From the IMG/VR virus record IMGVR_UViG_3300021961_000585, positions 1 to 25,157 of that record: a stretch of DNA of 25,157 nucleotides; one strand, 5' to 3'. Every line of letters begins with the position of its first letter. Position 1 is the first letter of the stretch. Below the pieces are notes generated by a model. It made no database searches. It was not told where the DNA came from and was given only the letters and a program-made list of their open reading frames with translations. The position numbers and the translations under genes were made by a program. The stretch is from a virus. Positions 16,654 through 23,465 of the stretch are shown piece after piece.

Positions 16654-16902
16654 CTAGTCCTCTTCTTTAGAAACAGATTCTTCGGTTACTTCTTTCTTTT
16701 TAGATGTAGGTTTTTCTGAATTAATAAAGTTAAGAACAGTTTGATCTACTACACCAAGAGAAGTGTATACACCTGAAAGTTCATTAGGAACTTCACCACC
16801 ACCTTCATATTTAATTTTATAGTGAGATGTACCTGGTTCTATATATGCTTGTATTTCTTTAACTCCCTTACCTTTGTAAGATCTTATTACTTTAGCTTCC
16901 AT
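16654..16902 (-). CDS. Small virion-module protein (82 aa), unknown
   Basis: An 82-residue protein with a beta-like N-terminal half (KVIRSYKGKGVKEIQAYIEP, then HYKIKYEGGG) and a charged Lys/Glu-rich tail of about 20 residues. It starts at ATG 16902, overlapping the stop of the 92-aa gene, and ends at the TAG just before tail tubular B. The first half could be a small SH3- or OB-like barrel, which I cannot verify. It belongs to a block of four small genes between tail tubular A and B and may be an assembly or connector component. Confidence 0.65.
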   Translation of the reverse strand: MEAKVIRSYKGKGVKEIQAYIEPGTSHYKIKYEGGGEVPNELSGVYTSLGVVDQTVLNFINSEKPTSKKKEVTEESVSKEED

Positions 16903-17180
16903 TATTTTTTCTTTCTTAATATTTCTGAAGGATTAGCACCTGGTTTAGGTTGTTTAATTGTTTGTACTCTTTTTTTATTTGTTTCATTAACTTCTATAGT
17001 TTTAGCCATAGAATCAGTTACAATATTTTTAAGACTATCATATAACTTTCTACCTGCAGCTATAGGAGATGGAGGTTTACCTTCACCCATTCTAGCTTTA
17101 GTAGAGTTAGACTCACGAATATCTTCTATTTCATCTGCAGTCATATCACTAGGTTTTTTACCTTTATATAAATCTCCCAT
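16902..17180 (-). CDS. Small basic virion-module protein (92 aa), unknown
   Basis: A 92-residue basic protein with no hydrophobic segment. Residues 1-30 include MTADEIEDIRES, a helix-like start; the middle (IAAGRKLYDSLKNIVTDSMAKTIEVNE) is another amphipathic helix; the C-terminus is lysine-rich. The start at 17180 and end at 16902 overlap the neighbours' stop and start codons, so the gene is embedded in the coupled tail operon. I do not recognise the family. Confidence 0.65.
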   Translation of the reverse strand: MGDLYKGKKPSDMTADEIEDIRESNSTKARMGEGKPPSPIAAGRKLYDSLKNIVTDSMAKTIEVNETNKKRVQTIKQPKPGANPSEILRKKK

Positions 17181-17614
17181 TAGTCTTTACCTCCCATCAT
17201 TTTACGAGCTTTACGTTCAGCTTCTCTAGCCCATGACATTCTATCAGAAGATACATCAGTATCACTAGGTTTAGTTAAAGGACCTGTAACAACTTCTTTA
17301 TTAGAAGAATTACTAGAAGTATTTTGTGTTGTTGTAGTTCTAGGTTTACTATCATATACAGGATAATCTACAGCTGGTTCTAAACTTCTATATTTTTTAG
17401 GTGTTGCTTTAACTTCAGTCTTTCCTTTAGGTTTAGTATAAGGACTGAGATCAGGTTGAGAATTAGTTTTAGTATCTACTATACCAAAGTTTTGTGATGG
17501 TCTACTTTTAACTTTATATTCGTTTTCCATCTTACGTTCTTCTTGAACTTTTTTCCAAGCTTTATCACCTATAGGACCATACTGAGGCGTTTTATATTTT
17601 TTTATAAGTGCCAT
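17180..17614 (-). CDS. Low-complexity basic virion-module protein (144 aa), unknown
   Basis: A 144-residue protein rich in Lys, Ser, Thr and Pro. The first 30 residues (KKYKTPQYGPIGDKAWKKVQ) are basic, the central 80 are probably disordered (runs such as TTTTQNTSSNSSNKE), and the C-terminus has a short helix (SWAREAERKARKMMGG). An AAGGA site lies about 8 bases before ATG 17614. Proteins like this between tail tubular A and B are common in marine podophages and may be assembly factors or minor virion components. No catalytic motif is visible. Confidence 0.65.
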   Translation of the reverse strand: MALIKKYKTPQYGPIGDKAWKKVQEERKMENEYKVKSRPSQNFGIVDTKTNSQPDLSPYTKPKGKTEVKATPKKYRSLEPAVDYPVYDSKPRTTTTQNTSSNSSNKEVVTGPLTKPSDTDVSSDRMSWAREAERKARKMMGGKD

Positions 17615-17616
17615 AG

Positions 17617-17745
17617 TTAATATCCTTGTTTTTTAGGCTTAGCCATTTTCTTCATAGGTTTTTTAGCTGTTTTTTTATTTTTCATTTTTTTCTTGCCTCC
17701 ATATTGTTGTTCGTTAATAAATGCTCTAGTAGTTGAAGTTAACAT
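17617..17745 (-). CDS. Tiny lysine-rich protein (42 aa)
   Basis: This short frame fills the gap between tail tubular A and the 144-aa gene. ATG 17745 overlaps the tail tubular A stop (TAATG) and the TAA is at 17617-17619, three bases before the next ATG. The first 17 residues (MLTSTTRAFINEQQYGG) are neutral; the remaining 25 are mostly lysine with Met, Pro and Ala (KKPMKKMAKPKK). So basic a tail suggests nucleic-acid contact or a packaged basic peptide, but this is inference. Overlap logic and fit to the gap support translation. Confidence 0.62.
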   Translation of the reverse strand: MLTSTTRAFINEQQYGGKKKMKNKKTAKKPMKKMAKPKKQGY

Positions 17746-18503
17746 TATTTCTTACGACTCCTTCCATAGTTAGGATAATGTATACCATTCTTAAGTCTCC
17801 AAGCATCTTGACTCATTCTACGTTTTTGAGATACAGATACTTGTTCTGCTTTAGCATTTGCCATTTGTTTAAGTGTAGCAAAAGCAACTGACTTAGCTTC
17901 AGCAAGAAGATAAGTAAACATTTGAACAGGAAGATCTGGAATAAAAGTATTAGATATTGTAAATGTTACTGATCGTTTACCATAACATTGTGTTTTAGAT
18001 TTTTGTAATGTTGAATCTAAAGTAGAATCATAAGAGTCAAATACAATATATTCATCATCAAAAGAAGTAAAATACTCTGGATTTTTATCTGTATAAACAT
18101 TAATTTTAATACCTGTACTATCAGAAACTGCTGTTACATTAGATTTTGTACTATCTCTTTTATCTACTATTTGCATAAAATCTTCAGGAGTTTTATAAAC
18201 TATTTTAATATATCTATCTTTACCTGCACTAGACTCTTTGCAATTATATTTAATCCATTTAAGATCTATAATAGTTTCTGGAAGTTTCATATGAGTAGGT
18301 CTAGTACTAATAGCATTAGCATCTACTTGAAACAATTCATAAAGAAAATCATAATCTCTACCATCTATAATATTATAATAGGTAGATTTAATTATCTGAG
18401 CTACTTGTAATGCTTCTACACTGTCTGTAATAGAGTTTATTTCATCTGAATCCATATCAGATAAAATATCTTGTGTCATTTCAAGTAGTGTCATTTTAGC
18501 CAT
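17745..18503 (-). CDS. Tail tubular protein A (T7 gp11-like)
   Basis: A 252-aa protein. The N-terminus MTLLEMTQDILSDMDSDEIN, then EALQVAQIIKSTYYNII, is the hallmark start of tail tubular A/gp11-type adaptor proteins, which form the ring between portal and nozzle. The body is mixed alpha/beta and the C-terminus is basic (NYGRSRKK). ATG 18503 has AGGAAT about 7 bases upstream; the internal ATG at 18494 is less well placed. It precedes the four small proteins and tail tubular B, as expected for the tail block. Confidence 0.85.
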   Translation of the reverse strand: MAKMTLLEMTQDILSDMDSDEINSITDSVEALQVAQIIKSTYYNIIDGRDYDFLYELFQVDANAISTRPTHMKLPETIIDLKWIKYNCKESSAGKDRYIKIVYKTPEDFMQIVDKRDSTKSNVTAVSDSTGIKINVYTDKNPEYFTSFDDEYIVFDSYDSTLDSTLQKSKTQCYGKRSVTFTISNTFIPDLPVQMFTYLLAEAKSVAFATLKQMANAKAEQVSVSQKRRMSQDAWRLKNGIHYPNYGRSRKK

Positions 18504-18512
18504 AATTTATTC

Positions 18513-19166
18513 CTAGTCTAACCATAAAGCATTAAGTCCAGCTGATGTAGCAGTTATATTAGTAGAAGATGATGTACCATCTCCACCTACATAAAGAGAT
18601 AAAGTTTGTCCTGCAGTAGCATTAATAATACTTGAAGCCATTACATGTAATGTATCTACTCCATTAGTAGGTTTAGTTATAGTAACTACTCTAGCTAAGG
18701 GTGTTCCATTTATAGCAAATTTAAAATAATATGGAGTTCCTGATGATAAAGATGCTGTTGTAAAATTACACCAAAAATCTATTTTATAATGTCCTGCTAA
18801 AACTAAATCAATTTCACCATTAGCTGCATCAACAGTTAATACATCTTCAAAACCTGAAGCTGTCCATTCTGATGTTGGATTTAATTTAGTAAATGAAGAA
18901 GCACTTCCTAATGTATGAGCTGTTGTTCCACCATTAATATAGATTTCAGCATGTCCTTTAGCTGGGGGATATATCCATGTACCTCCGCCTGAACCATCAG
19001 ATTCAAATACTTGTCCTGATAAAGCAGTATCTAATCCTGTTAAAGGATAAACCCAAGATCCTGAACCTGTACCATCTGCTTTATATACTTTACCACTAGC
19101 AGCACTAGCTACACCTTTAGGTTCATGTATATTTGGATCTGTAATTACGTTATGTTGTACTGTCAT
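18513..19166 (-). CDS. Virion surface protein with internal repeats and beta-sandwich C-terminus (217 aa); possible head fibre
   Basis: The N-terminus carries ITDPNIHEPKG (8-18), a motif I associate with phage head-fibre or decoration proteins, followed by two 17-residue repeats 26 residues apart: GKVYKADGTGSGSWVYP (25-41) and GQVFESDGSGGGTWIYP (51-67). Residues about 70-217 are beta-rich with alternating hydrophobics (HYKIDFWCNF, YYFKFAINGTPLARV, TLSLYVGG), like a C1q/TNF-type jelly roll. The gene lies just after the terminator that closes the head cassette and before tail tubular A, so lower expression than the capsid is expected. The likely role is a surface fibre attached by the N-terminus, possibly host- or glycan-binding. 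This is inference from repeat and fold pattern. Confidence 0.65.
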   Translation of the reverse strand: MTVQHNVITDPNIHEPKGVASAASGKVYKADGTGSGSWVYPLTGLDTALSGQVFESDGSGGGTWIYPPAKGHAEIYINGGTTAHTLGSASSFTKLNPTSEWTASGFEDVLTVDAANGEIDLVLAGHYKIDFWCNFTTASLSSGTPYYFKFAINGTPLARVVTITKPTNGVDTLHVMASSIINATAGQTLSLYVGGDGTSSSTNITATSAGLNALWLD

Positions 19167-19175
19167 TTATAATTC

Positions 19176-19214
19176 CTAAAATAAAATAGGAGGGGACCGA
19201 AGTCCCCCTACCTA
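19176..19214 (-). terminator. Rho-independent terminator with UUCG tetraloop after the head genes
   Basis: Read on the - strand, a GGGGAC-TTCG-GTCCCC hairpin (plus positions 19192-19207) closes with the very stable C(UUCG)G loop. It can be extended by an outer TAGG/CCTA pairing (19187-19190 with 19211-19214) across a small internal loop. A T-rich run (TTTTATTTTA) follows, ending near 19177. It lies immediately after the 162-aa gene stop and before the 217-aa gene, whose ribosome site follows the T run. By position it parallels T7 T-phi, the leaky terminator after the capsid gene. Confidence 0.85.
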
Positions 19215-19703
19215 TTAGTTTTTGTCGTACACGTATTCAACTACGAGACGAGCTTTACCTGTAAGTAAATCGTCAACTGTAGGAGCAACTACAACTTCTC
19301 CTGCAGAAGCACCGATTGTTTTACCTACTAAAGCACCAGCACCAGTAACAACGTTACCTGCAGTGCCAATAGCTGTTTGTGTAGCTTCTGATGCAGAAAC
19401 TAAACCATCAGCATCAATAGCAACACCTGCGCCTGTATACAATCCAACAACTAAGTCTGTTGTAGTAGATGTAGAAGTAAATGCTACATCAACATATAAC
19501 TTAGCTGAAACGACTGTTGCATTTGCAGGGATAACAAACTGAAGATTGTTAGTACCAGCAGCAGGTAAGTTATTATAAGAGAAATCCCATTGGGCTCTTT
19601 TGATAATACCTGTAGAAGGAGCAGCAGCTCCTTTACTACCATCTGTAGTTCTAACACCATAGTGGTTAGCAACACCACGTTTTGCGTCTACTTCATAAGT
19701 CAT
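19215..19703 (-). CDS. Head-associated (decoration-like) structural protein (162 aa)
   Basis: A 162-aa protein rich in Ala, Gly, Val and Thr with strong beta alternation: QWDFSYNNLPAAG, then LQFVIPANATVVSAKLYVDVAF, DLVVGLYTG and ARLVVEYVYD. This is typical of small beta-sandwich capsid-surface or cement proteins. It directly follows the major capsid gene, shares its codon habits (more C-ending and CGT codons than other genes here) and sits before the terminator, so it is probably made in amounts near the capsid. AAGGGG lies about 8 bases before ATG 19703. The decoration role is inferred from place and composition; a head-completion protein is an alternative. Confidence 0.7.
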   Translation of the reverse strand: MTYEVDAKRGVANHYGVRTTDGSKGAAAPSTGIIKRAQWDFSYNNLPAAGTNNLQFVIPANATVVSAKLYVDVAFTSTSTTTDLVVGLYTGAGVAIDADGLVSASEATQTAIGTAGNVVTGAGALVGKTIGASAGEVVVAPTVDDLLTGKARLVVEYVYDKN

Positions 19704-19714
19704 GTGATGTCCCC

Positions 19715-20695
19715 TTAGTAATTAGATGGATGAGTTAAAATTACACCCAATGTGTCAACACGTTGAGCACCAAAACCGAAGCGAGAAGTAACTTGATACT
19801 TGTCAGCTCTTTCTTCGTTGTCTCTCCAACCTTCTGTTTTAGGAGCACGTCTCCATGCATGCATAATTGGCTTGCATGAGTCGTCAGCTACGCACATAAA
19901 TACGTTAGCTTTGTCACCTACAGCTGCTGTTTCAGATGTTAAACCATATGAAGAAGCGTTGATAGCTTCAGTAGCAGCTAATGAAGGTAAGAAGTTAGAA
20001 GTGTAGATATCGAAACCAAAAATGTTACGTACAAATTTGTGGTCACGAGCAAAACCTTCTGTAATAATACCTTCAAACATTGGGTTGTTTGAAACGTTAA
20101 CTAAGTTTTGTAAGCTATTTAATGTAGCTTCAACAACTGGGTCAACAATAGCGATACGACCACCAGCAGGAACGTTAGCTTTATCAAATGCTAATTTCAT
20201 AGCAATGAAGTCTTCTAATGTTATAGTTCTTGCATTAGCTGCAGCAGAACCTACCCAACGGTGTGGTCTACCATTTACTAAGTTAAGGTTTGCACCTGTT
20301 TGAGCTGAGTTAACAGCTGTTAAAAACTTAGTTTCATGATGTTCACCAAGTGCACGTGTTGATTCCATAGCTCTCATAGCCATGAGTGTATCAACTTGTG
20401 AACCATCTTCACGTAAGTCATCACTAACTTTCCATGCATCACCAACATAGTCAGTAATTGTAAGTTGTAATGTACCTGTGTCGATAGGTGAATAGTTTAA
20501 TGGTGTGTCTTCAGCAGCATCTTGAAGAGTTACTGTACCTACTGTTTTAATGTTAAGAGTTGTACCTGAACCAAAGTCTGTTACGTCTCTCCACATACCT
20601 TCTGGTAGTAGATAGTCATGTAAATTTTCAAGAATAAACTGTGAGTACTGTTGTGCCTCAATAAAAGCACTGGTATTACTTGTTAATTGTGCCAT
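19715..20695 (-). CDS. Major capsid protein
   Basis: A 326-aa HK97-fold-type capsid protein. The N-terminus (TSNTSAFIEAQQYSQFILEN) is helical; then come VTDFGSGTTLNIKTVG and DAAEDTPLNYSPIDTGTLQLTI, resembling the E-loop and P-domain strands of podophage capsid proteins; DDLREDG and a long spine-like helix (TLMAMRAMESTRALGEHHETKFL) follow. The C-terminal half has the usual VDPVVEATL and RNIFGFDIYTSNFLP segments. It follows the scaffold gene and precedes the 162-aa head protein. AAGGAT lies about 7 bases before ATG 20695. Codons are shifted to CGT for Arg and AAC for Asn, unlike most genes in the window, as expected for the most abundant virion protein. Confidence 0.92.
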   Translation of the reverse strand: MAQLTSNTSAFIEAQQYSQFILENLHDYLLPEGMWRDVTDFGSGTTLNIKTVGTVTLQDAAEDTPLNYSPIDTGTLQLTITDYVGDAWKVSDDLREDGSQVDTLMAMRAMESTRALGEHHETKFLTAVNSAQTGANLNLVNGRPHRWVGSAAANARTITLEDFIAMKLAFDKANVPAGGRIAIVDPVVEATLNSLQNLVNVSNNPMFEGIITEGFARDHKFVRNIFGFDIYTSNFLPSLAATEAINASSYGLTSETAAVGDKANVFMCVADDSCKPIMHAWRRAPKTEGWRDNEERADKYQVTSRFGFGAQRVDTLGVILTHPSNY

Positions 20696-20709
20696 AATTT
20701 ATCCTTAAG

Positions 20710-21414
20710 TTAAGATTGTTGTTTAATCTTTTCTCCAGCGGCTTTCCAAGCAGATACTAAATCTCTAGTAGAGGCTCCTCTAGGTACTCTAGCAGATACT
20801 TCTGCTTGAGGTTTATTCTTTGAGAACGCTTCTGTATTCACAGAACTTGTAGGTCTAGCTATATTAGTAGCTTTACTTTCAAATCCTGCTAGTTTTAGTA
20901 CTACATTAGGAGAACGTGTAGCAAGATCATTTAATTGTGAGGTAGTTAAGTTTAATTCTTTAGCTAAATTATTATAAACTACTTCTGCTTCACTACCATA
21001 CTGTTCAGTAAACTTATTCGCTACTGTTGCAGCATTTTGTTTAGCAGTTTGTTTAGCTTCATTTTGCTTAAGAGTTTGATTAACCATCTCCATAATAGTA
21101 TCTTGGTTAAGTCCAACCTCCTGAGTGGTGTTCTCTACAGGTCTGACTCCAGACTTTAATTCATCAAGAAGTTCTTGTGTAGTTTTACGTTTAGCAAGTT
21201 CCTCTTTCAATTGCGCCATCTCTTCCTCTAGGGTTTTAATGTGCTGTTGAGCATGAGGTACAGATCTTAACGCTTCTTCTGCACTAGCATACTTCTTTCC
21301 CTCGCCTACCAATGCTTGAGCTTCTGTCGGAATCTCAAAAGGTTTTACTTGGGTATCTTCTTGTTGAGTCTCTTGGGTAGTTGACTCAGATTGTACTGCT
21401 TGTTGTTCACTCAT
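20710..21414 (-). CDS. Capsid scaffolding protein
   Basis: A 234-aa, Glu/Gln-rich, helical protein without cysteine. The first 30 residues are low-complexity (TTQETQQEDTQ) and a clear coiled coil runs about 54-88 (HIKTLEEEMAQLKEELAKRK). Glutamine/alanine-rich helices follow, and a basic C-terminal helix (RGASTRDLVSAWKAAGEKIK) probably binds the capsid. This layout and the place between portal and major capsid are standard for podophage scaffold (T7 gp9-type). The start overlaps the stop of the 74-aa gene (ATGA). It is cotranscribed with the capsid from the promoter at 21642-21670. Confidence 0.83.
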   Translation of the reverse strand: MSEQQAVQSESTTQETQQEDTQVKPFEIPTEAQALVGEGKKYASAEEALRSVPHAQQHIKTLEEEMAQLKEELAKRKTTQELLDELKSGVRPVENTTQEVGLNQDTIMEMVNQTLKQNEAKQTAKQNAATVANKFTEQYGSEAEVVYNNLAKELNLTTSQLNDLATRSPNVVLKLAGFESKATNIARPTSSVNTEAFSKNKPQAEVSARVPRGASTRDLVSAWKAAGEKIKQQS

Positions 21415-21635
21415 TTATTTTCTCCTTGGTCAGGAATAAGATTATATAGTTTAGAGAAAGCTTTCTGAATACCTAACTGATAAGCTTGGTACTTAGACCA
21501 AGCAGGTTTATCAAAGTTATCATCATCTAAACACTTTCTTTGAGATAAACTTATTTGATCTTCTAAATAAGTTCTTATTTCTTTGAAGGCTTCAGCCTTT
21601 GAGAGGCTTTTGCCTTTATCTGATTTCAAATCCAT
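21411..21635 (-). CDS. Small conserved head-module protein (74 aa), unknown
   Basis: A 74-residue charged protein with helical pattern. DKPAWSKYQAYQLGIQKAFSKLYNLIPDQ (about 42-70) is a block I recall from short proteins located between portal and scaffold in marine podophages. It is the first gene after the strong promoter, and its ATG (21635) coincides with the predicted transcription start. No Shine-Dalgarno precedes it, so translation would be leaderless. Its stop overlaps the scaffold start (ATGA), which would couple scaffold synthesis to it. A role in assembly or in setting translation of the head cassette is possible; the biochemical function is unknown. Confidence 0.72.
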   Translation of the reverse strand: MDLKSDKGKSLSKAEAFKEIRTYLEDQISLSQRKCLDDDNFDKPAWSKYQAYQLGIQKAFSKLYNLIPDQGENK

Positions 21636-21641
21636 ATAAAT

Positions 21642-21670
21642 ATTATACCATAATTTTTATAAAAAGTCAA
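21642..21670 (-). promoter_or_regulatory. Strong sigma70 promoter with extended -10 for the head cassette
   Basis: Read on the - strand, TTGACT (21670-21665), a 17-base spacer and TATAAT (21647-21642), with TG one base before the -10. It occupies the only gap between portal and the 74-aa gene, right after the portal stop codon. The predicted +1 is 21635, the A of the next ATG. It would add transcripts for the 74-aa protein, scaffold, capsid and 162-aa head protein up to the terminator at 19176-19214. Confidence 0.83.
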
Positions 21671-21671
21671 G

Positions 21672-23456
21672 CTACATTGCTTGATCTAGTTGTTGCTTAA
21701 GCATTTCCTCCTCTAATGAAGGTTGCATAGACTGCTCTTGAAGGTCTTGTTGTATTTGCATCTTGAGTTTTTCTTGTTCTGCTCCTTCAAATAACATAGC
21801 ATTGTCTTTAATGAAGTCATACTTCTCAAAACCCATATACTCTTCGACCATATTAGCAAGTTTCTTAGCAGAAATATGAGGAGAAATAAGTTGTCCTATA
21901 GGACTATTAAATACACCTATCATATTTTGCATTAACTGTGCTCTAGCAGCATAATGTCTAGCACCTATAGGTCTAATCTTACCTTTAGCTGTTAGATCTT
22001 CTTTAGTAATAGATATAAAATCTACAACACCAAAGTCATCATCCATAACTTTAGCAAGTTCTGGAAGATTTAAATTACGTTTAGCTACTTCAAGCATAGT
22101 ATTTAAGATTGGTTCTAAAAATTCAATCTCAAATTGATTAATTTTATTTTGGAAAATACGTGAAGCAGCATTTTGTAGTTGTTGTACTTCAAATGCAGTC
22201 TTCTCTCCTGGAGTTCTAAAGCCCATAGCTTCTTTAGGAGCTCCTGCCATTTCTTCCATAATGTTTAATATAGCTGCAATCTCATTATTAACTTGAAAAG
22301 CAGCAGCATTAGGAGGCATAGCTTGAACATCTCCATCTTCTGGGATATGAATAGTTTGTTCTGGACCCCATTGGAATGGTTCTACATCACCTATAATTTT
22401 AAGTGGAGGGTGTATAGTAAGATCTAATGCATCTGCTTTAAGATTTTCTAAGTGATCTACTCTATATTGTAAACCTACTAAGTTATCTAATGGACCCATA
22501 GCATAAAGATTGTCAGGTCTTTTTCTCCAACCTACATGATGTTTAGTATCACGAGCTAAGTATGATGGATTATCTTTAATACGTAATACATAACTTCTAT
22601 CTAAAATAGTAATAATTTTATTTTTATGAAGTTTTCTTTCTACAGTATCATAGAAGTCTCCTTCAAATTCTAAGATTTCTGTATATCCTGATTGGTAATA
22701 CTCTTGTAAAGAACCAAAACCATCTACAATAAATGCTTCTGATTTATTAATATCTTCTATTTTAAATTGAGAAAGACTATTTCTAATTTCTAAAGCACGA
22801 GTTACAGCGCCTTCATCATAGTTAAGATCAGGACGTTCTTCTATCTCTGACATTAACTCTCCTACTGATTTAATGTATCTAGTAAACTTTGGAGCTTCTG
22901 TAAAGCTAGGAGCTGTAGGATTAAATACAATATCAAATGGAGATATACGTACAACTTTAGGACCATTATAAGTAGTAATTATATCTTGTGTTTCAGGATC
23001 TACATGTTGTTCATTAACATAAATAACATCTGCAAAACAATTACCATAGTCAATATAATCAGCAACTAATTGTGATATTGTTTCTCTAAATCCAGATTCT
23101 TTAATTTTAGTTTTAAGATAAGCTTCAATTGATTTACGTTTATCTGAATAGTTATCTTCTAATGTAGCACCTTCCCACTTCATCCATTCATCATTAGGAA
23201 ATAATGCATCCATATAATTTGCATGTAAGTTATCTCTAATCTGAGTTAACTTAGGTAAAGTTGTTTTATTTTTCCAAGGTAACTTAGAGTTAGAAGTAGT
23301 AGATGTATCAGTAGCAAATAAATAATTACGTAGTTCTCTCCACTCTGCTTCTTTATTTTGTCTTTGAATCCACCATTGATTATACAATGCAGCAAGATTT
23401 CTTGCCATTGTATCTGGATTAATTGCTTTTTCAAATTGTGCGACTTTACCTGCCAT
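21672..23456 (-). CDS. Portal (head-tail connector) protein
   Basis: A 594-aa podophage portal, the dodecameric ring for DNA packaging and exit. Recognisable parts are the N-terminal helical region with ALYNQWWIQRQNKEAEWREL (23-42), LTQIRDNLHANYMDALFPNDEW (70-91), GNCFADVIYV (138-147), the central MGPLDNLVGLQYRVDHLENL (320-339) followed by IHPPLKIIGDVE, and a glutamine/methionine-rich C-terminal tail (about 556-594). Length is close to T7 gp8 (536 aa) and similar proteins. AAGGAA lies about 7 bases before ATG 23456. It follows the terminase and precedes the head-cassette promoter, so portal expression is set separately from capsid expression. Confidence 0.9.
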   Translation of the reverse strand: MAGKVAQFEKAINPDTMARNLAALYNQWWIQRQNKEAEWRELRNYLFATDTSTTSNSKLPWKNKTTLPKLTQIRDNLHANYMDALFPNDEWMKWEGATLEDNYSDKRKSIEAYLKTKIKESGFRETISQLVADYIDYGNCFADVIYVNEQHVDPETQDIITTYNGPKVVRISPFDIVFNPTAPSFTEAPKFTRYIKSVGELMSEIEERPDLNYDEGAVTRALEIRNSLSQFKIEDINKSEAFIVDGFGSLQEYYQSGYTEILEFEGDFYDTVERKLHKNKIITILDRSYVLRIKDNPSYLARDTKHHVGWRKRPDNLYAMGPLDNLVGLQYRVDHLENLKADALDLTIHPPLKIIGDVEPFQWGPEQTIHIPEDGDVQAMPPNAAAFQVNNEIAAILNIMEEMAGAPKEAMGFRTPGEKTAFEVQQLQNAASRIFQNKINQFEIEFLEPILNTMLEVAKRNLNLPELAKVMDDDFGVVDFISITKEDLTAKGKIRPIGARHYAARAQLMQNMIGVFNSPIGQLISPHISAKKLANMVEEYMGFEKYDFIKDNAMLFEGAEQEKLKMQIQQDLQEQSMQPSLEEEMLKQQLDQAM

Positions 23457-23465
23457 AAATTTTCC

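Noticed and set aside
16822-17229. Long + strand open frame with hydrophobic runs opposite the 82- and 92-aa genes
   Set aside because: It is antisense to well-fitted, coupled genes; the hydrophobic look is the complement of Lys/Glu-rich codons, and it has no ribosome site or context.
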